7,254 nt of DNA from Bacteroidaceae bacterium. GTDB taxonomy: Bacteria; Bacteroidota; Bacteroidia; Bacteroidales; Bacteroidaceae. Below the pieces are notes generated by a model that searched no databases, was not told the DNA's origin, and saw only the letters and a program-made list of their open reading frames with translations. Each line of letters begins with the position of its first letter. Position 1 is the stretch's first letter. Below, piece by piece: positions 4,778 through 7,254 of the stretch. A program made the position numbers and the translations under genes. Location: assembly GCA_017961965.1 (NCBI GenBank), contig JAGCWG010000314.1:1-7254 (forward strand), written 5' to 3'.

Positions 4778-7254
4778 ATGAAAGAAAGACTTTTATTGTT
4801 TACTGTGTCTTTGCTTCTGACAGCAGTTACAGCATTTGCACAGAACAAGATCACAGGTACTGTCATCTATACTGGTGATAACGAACCTGTGATTGGTGCC
4901 CACGTCATGATTCAGGGTACTAAGGAAGGTGTTGCTACAGACATTGATGGTAAATTCTCCATCACTGTTCCTGCTGGCAAGAAACTTCACATCAGTTTCG
5001 TAGGCTTGAAGCCTGTAGTAGTAACTCCAAAGAACGGTATGGTCGTTCGCATGGAGGATGAAAAGATGTTGGACGCAGTCGTTGTCACAGGTATGACAAA
5101 GATGGACAAGCGTCTCTTCACCGGTGCTGCAACAAAGGTAAATGCCGATGACGTTGTACTCAACGGTGTAAGCGATATCTCTCGTTCACTCGAAGGACGT
5201 GTAGCAGGTGTAAGCGTACAGAACGTCAGCGGTACATTCGGTACAGCTCCAAAGATACGTGTACGTGGTGCTACATCTATCTATGGTAGTTCAAAGCCAC
5301 TCTGGGTTGTTGACGGTGTTATTCAGGAAGACATCACTGAGGTTAGTGCAGACGCTCTTTCTTCTGGAGACGCAGAGACACTTATATCTTCTGCTATCGC
5401 AGGTCTTAACTCAGACGATATCGAATCATTCCAGATTCTTAAGGATGGTAGTGCAACATCCATCTATGGTGCTCGTGCCATGGCAGGTGTGATTGTCGTA
5501 ACAACAAAGAAAGGTAAGGCTGGTTCAAACAAGATTTCATATACAGGTGAATACACTATGCGCCTCCGTCCAAGCTACAGCCAGTTTAACATCATGAACT
5601 CACAGGAGCAGATGGATTTCTACAAGGAACTTGAGGCTGCTGGTTATCTCTCATTTGCCAAGACATATCGTGCTTCTACAAGCGGTGTGTATGGAAAGAT
5701 GTATCAGATGCTCAACACATACGATGAAGAGACTGGTCAGTTTGCCCTTGCAAACACACCAGAAGCTAAAAACGCATACCTTCGTGCAGCAGAGATGCGC
5801 AACACAAACTGGTTTGAAGAACTTTTCTCTAACACAATCCAGCACAACCACTCTGTAAGTTTCTCTTCTGGTACAGACAAGGCACAGTACTATGCTTCTA
5901 TAAGCCTTATGGATGACCCAGGATGGACAGAGAGAAGCAAGGTTCAGCGCTACACAGCAAACCTCAATGCACTTTTCAACATCAACAAGAAGGTGTCATT
6001 GAACATCATCACAAGTGGTTCTTATCGTAAGCAGGAGGCTCCTGGTACAGCATCACAGGAGGTAAACCCTGTAAATGGTGAGGTAACTCGTGCATTTGAT
6101 ATCAACCCATACTCATACGCTCTCAACACTTCACGTGCAGCAGATCCAAATGAGTTCTACACACGCAACTATGCTCCATTCAACATTCACAATGAGTTGG
6201 AGAATAACTACATGGACTTGTCTGTAGCAGATGTTAAGTTCCAGGCAGAGTTGAAGTACAAGCCAATCTCAAAGGTTGAGCTTTCTGTACTCGGTTCTTA
6301 CAGATACTCTAACACAAATCAGACACACTACATCAAGGAGAACTCAAACATGGCAATGTCATTCCGTGCTATGGATGACGCAACCATACGTGATAACAAC
6401 AACTGGCTCTATAAGGATCCAGACCAGCCAAATGCATATGCTTTCTCAGTATTGCCAGAAGGTGGTTTCTACAAGAAGACAAACTATGGTATCAACAACT
6501 ATTCATTACGTGCAACAGCAGCATATAATGATGTATTCAATGATGACCATATAGTAAATGTTTTTGCAGGAACAGAAGTTGCTGACGCAATACGTCGTAA
6601 GGACAACTTTGATGGTGTTGGTACACTCTATGACATGGGTTACATCAGTAACTACAGCTACTATTATTTCAAGCAGTCAAAGGAGTCAAACAACTCTTAT
6701 TACGGCATCAAGAACAATTACGATCGTTCTGCTGCATTCTTTGGAACTGCAACTTATTCTTACAAGGCACGTTATACCATCAACGGAACAGTGCGTTATG
6801 AGGGTTACAACAAACTTGGAAAGTCAACCAAGGCTCGTTGGTTACCTACATGGAATGTGTCTGGTGCATGGAATGCACATGAGGAATCATGGTTTGAGAA
6901 TACATTCACAAATGTTCTCACTCATGCAACACTCAAGGCATCATATTCTCTTACAGGTGACAGACCTGCTGTATCAAACTCAACAGCAATCTTTAAGCCA
7001 AAGAACCCATTCCGTCCAAACTCAAGAGATGCTGAGAGCGGTATAGACATGGAAGAACCAGCAAACCCTGATCTTACTTATGAGAAGAAGCATGAGTTCA
7101 ACTTTGGTCTTGACCTCGGTTTCTTGAACAATCGTATCAATGTACAGGCTGACTTCTTCACACGTAACAACTATGACCTTATTGGTGATAGAAACACAAC
7201 AGGACAGCGTGGTGCAATTATGCTTCAGGAGAATATCGCAAATATGAAGTCAAG
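4778..7254 (+). CDS. SusC/RagA-family TonB-dependent outer-membrane receptor (3' end outside the window)
   Basis: The frame is open from ATG 4778 to the last base, giving 825 codons; full SusC-like proteins usually have about 1,000 residues, so the C-terminal barrel strands are missing only because the window ends. A Sec signal peptide is clear (MKERLLLF, hydrophobic core, cleavage after AFA, Q22 first). Residues about 24-93 form the carboxypeptidase-regulatory-like domain (TGTV, PVIGAHVMIQGT, DIDGKFSI). LDAVVVTG at 98-105 is the TonB-box-like segment. The plug spans about 110-247, with SLEGRVAGV (137-145), LWVVDGV (175-181) and LKDGSATSIYGARAMAGVIV (221-240). Beta-barrel sequence rich in aromatic residues follows. 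An extra segment at about 186-210 (SSGDAETLISSAIAG) marks a particular SusC subfamily. Such receptors pair with a SusD lipoprotein and import glycans or peptides using TonB energy; susD would be expected just downstream. The substrate cannot be told from this window. Confidence 0.95.
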   Translation, partial: MKERLLLFTVSLLLTAVTAFAQNKITGTVIYTGDNEPVIGAHVMIQGTKEGVATDIDGKFSITVPAGKKLHISFVGLKPVVVTPKNGMVVRMEDEKMLDAVVVTGMTKMDKRLFTGAATKVNADDVVLNGVSDISRSLEGRVAGVSVQNVSGTFGTAPKIRVRGATSIYGSSKPLWVVDGVIQEDITEVSADALSSGDAETLISSAIAGLNSDDIESFQILKDGSATSIYGARAMAGVIVVTTKKGKAGSNKISYTGEYTMRLRPSYSQFNIMNSQEQMDFYKELEAAGYLSFAKTYRASTSGVYGKMYQMLNTYDEETGQFALANTPEAKNAYLRAAEMRNTNWFEELFSNTIQHNHSVSFSSGTDKAQYYASISLMDDPGWTERSKVQRYTANLNALFNINKKVSLNIITSGSYRKQEAPGTASQEVNPVNGEVTRAFDINPYSYALNTSRAADPNEFYTRNYAPFNIHNELENNYMDLSVADVKFQAELKYKPISKVELSVLGSYRYSNTNQTHYIKENSNMAMSFRAMDDATIRDNNNWLYKDPDQPNAYAFSVLPEGGFYKKTNYGINNYSLRATAAYNDVFNDDHIVNVFAGTEVADAIRRKDNFDGVGTLYDMGYISNYSYYYFKQSKESNNSYYGIKNNYDRSAAFFGTATYSYKARYTINGTVRYEGYNKLGKSTKARWLPTWNVSGAWNAHEESWFENTFTNVLTHATLKASYSLTGDRPAVSNSTAIFKPKNPFRPNSRDAESGIDMEEPANPDLTYEKKHEFNFGLDLGFLNNRINVQADFFTRNNYDLIGDRNTTGQRGAIMLQENIANMKS

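Noticed and set aside
5259..7046. Several + and - strand reading frames of 66-162 codons inside the SusC-type gene
   Set aside because: The continuous frame from 4778 carries all SusC hallmarks; the others have low-quality composition and no recognisable features.

Overview
The window looks like chromosomal DNA of a Bacteroidales bacterium, most likely in the Prevotella/Segatella/Xylanibacter group. The reasons are a SusC/RagA-type TonB-dependent receptor, A-rich leaders with no Shine-Dalgarno before the starts, a Bacteroidetes-type -7 promoter element (TAnnTTTG), and moderate-GC genes separated by very AT-rich spacers. The genus is inferred from style, not from a marker gene. All three supported genes are on the + strand.

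Layout. (1) Positions 1-154 hold a GC-rich hairpin at the left edge, an A/T-rich tail and a weak promoter. (2) Positions 155-1414 encode a secreted tetratricopeptide-repeat protein of 419 aa. (3) Positions 1415-1649 are a structured spacer: two nearly identical 28-bp inverted arms enclose 91 bp holding the end of a 20-bp tandem repeat, a GC hairpin and a 12-base word also found before the TPR gene. (4) Positions 1650-4118 encode an 822-aa fusion with the order acyl-adenylate synthetase, acyl carrier protein, PlsC-type acyltransferase. (5) Positions 4141-4188 form a strong intrinsic terminator. (6) Positions 4189-4777 are a 589-bp AT-rich region with no convincing gene. It holds an exact 18-bp direct repeat, a consensus-like -7 element and a leader of about 345 nt. 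(7) Position 4778 to the window end is a SusC/RagA outer-membrane receptor, cut off by the window after 825 codons.

How they work together. The fusion protein carries every domain needed to activate a free fatty acid, hold it on its own carrier domain and pass it to a lipid acceptor, which suggests fatty-acid salvage or membrane lipid remodelling. The terminator separates it from the receptor, which probably begins a nutrient-uptake (PUL-like) operon whose SusD partner would lie beyond the right edge. No terminator was seen between the TPR gene and the fusion gene, so read-through is possible, but no functional link between them is evident.

The least ordinary signals are the 147-bp inverted-repeat structure at 1461-1607, its apparent relationship to the left-edge repeat in the opposite orientation, and the synthetase-ACP-acyltransferase architecture. 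No CRISPR array, tRNA, rRNA or transposase gene was seen.
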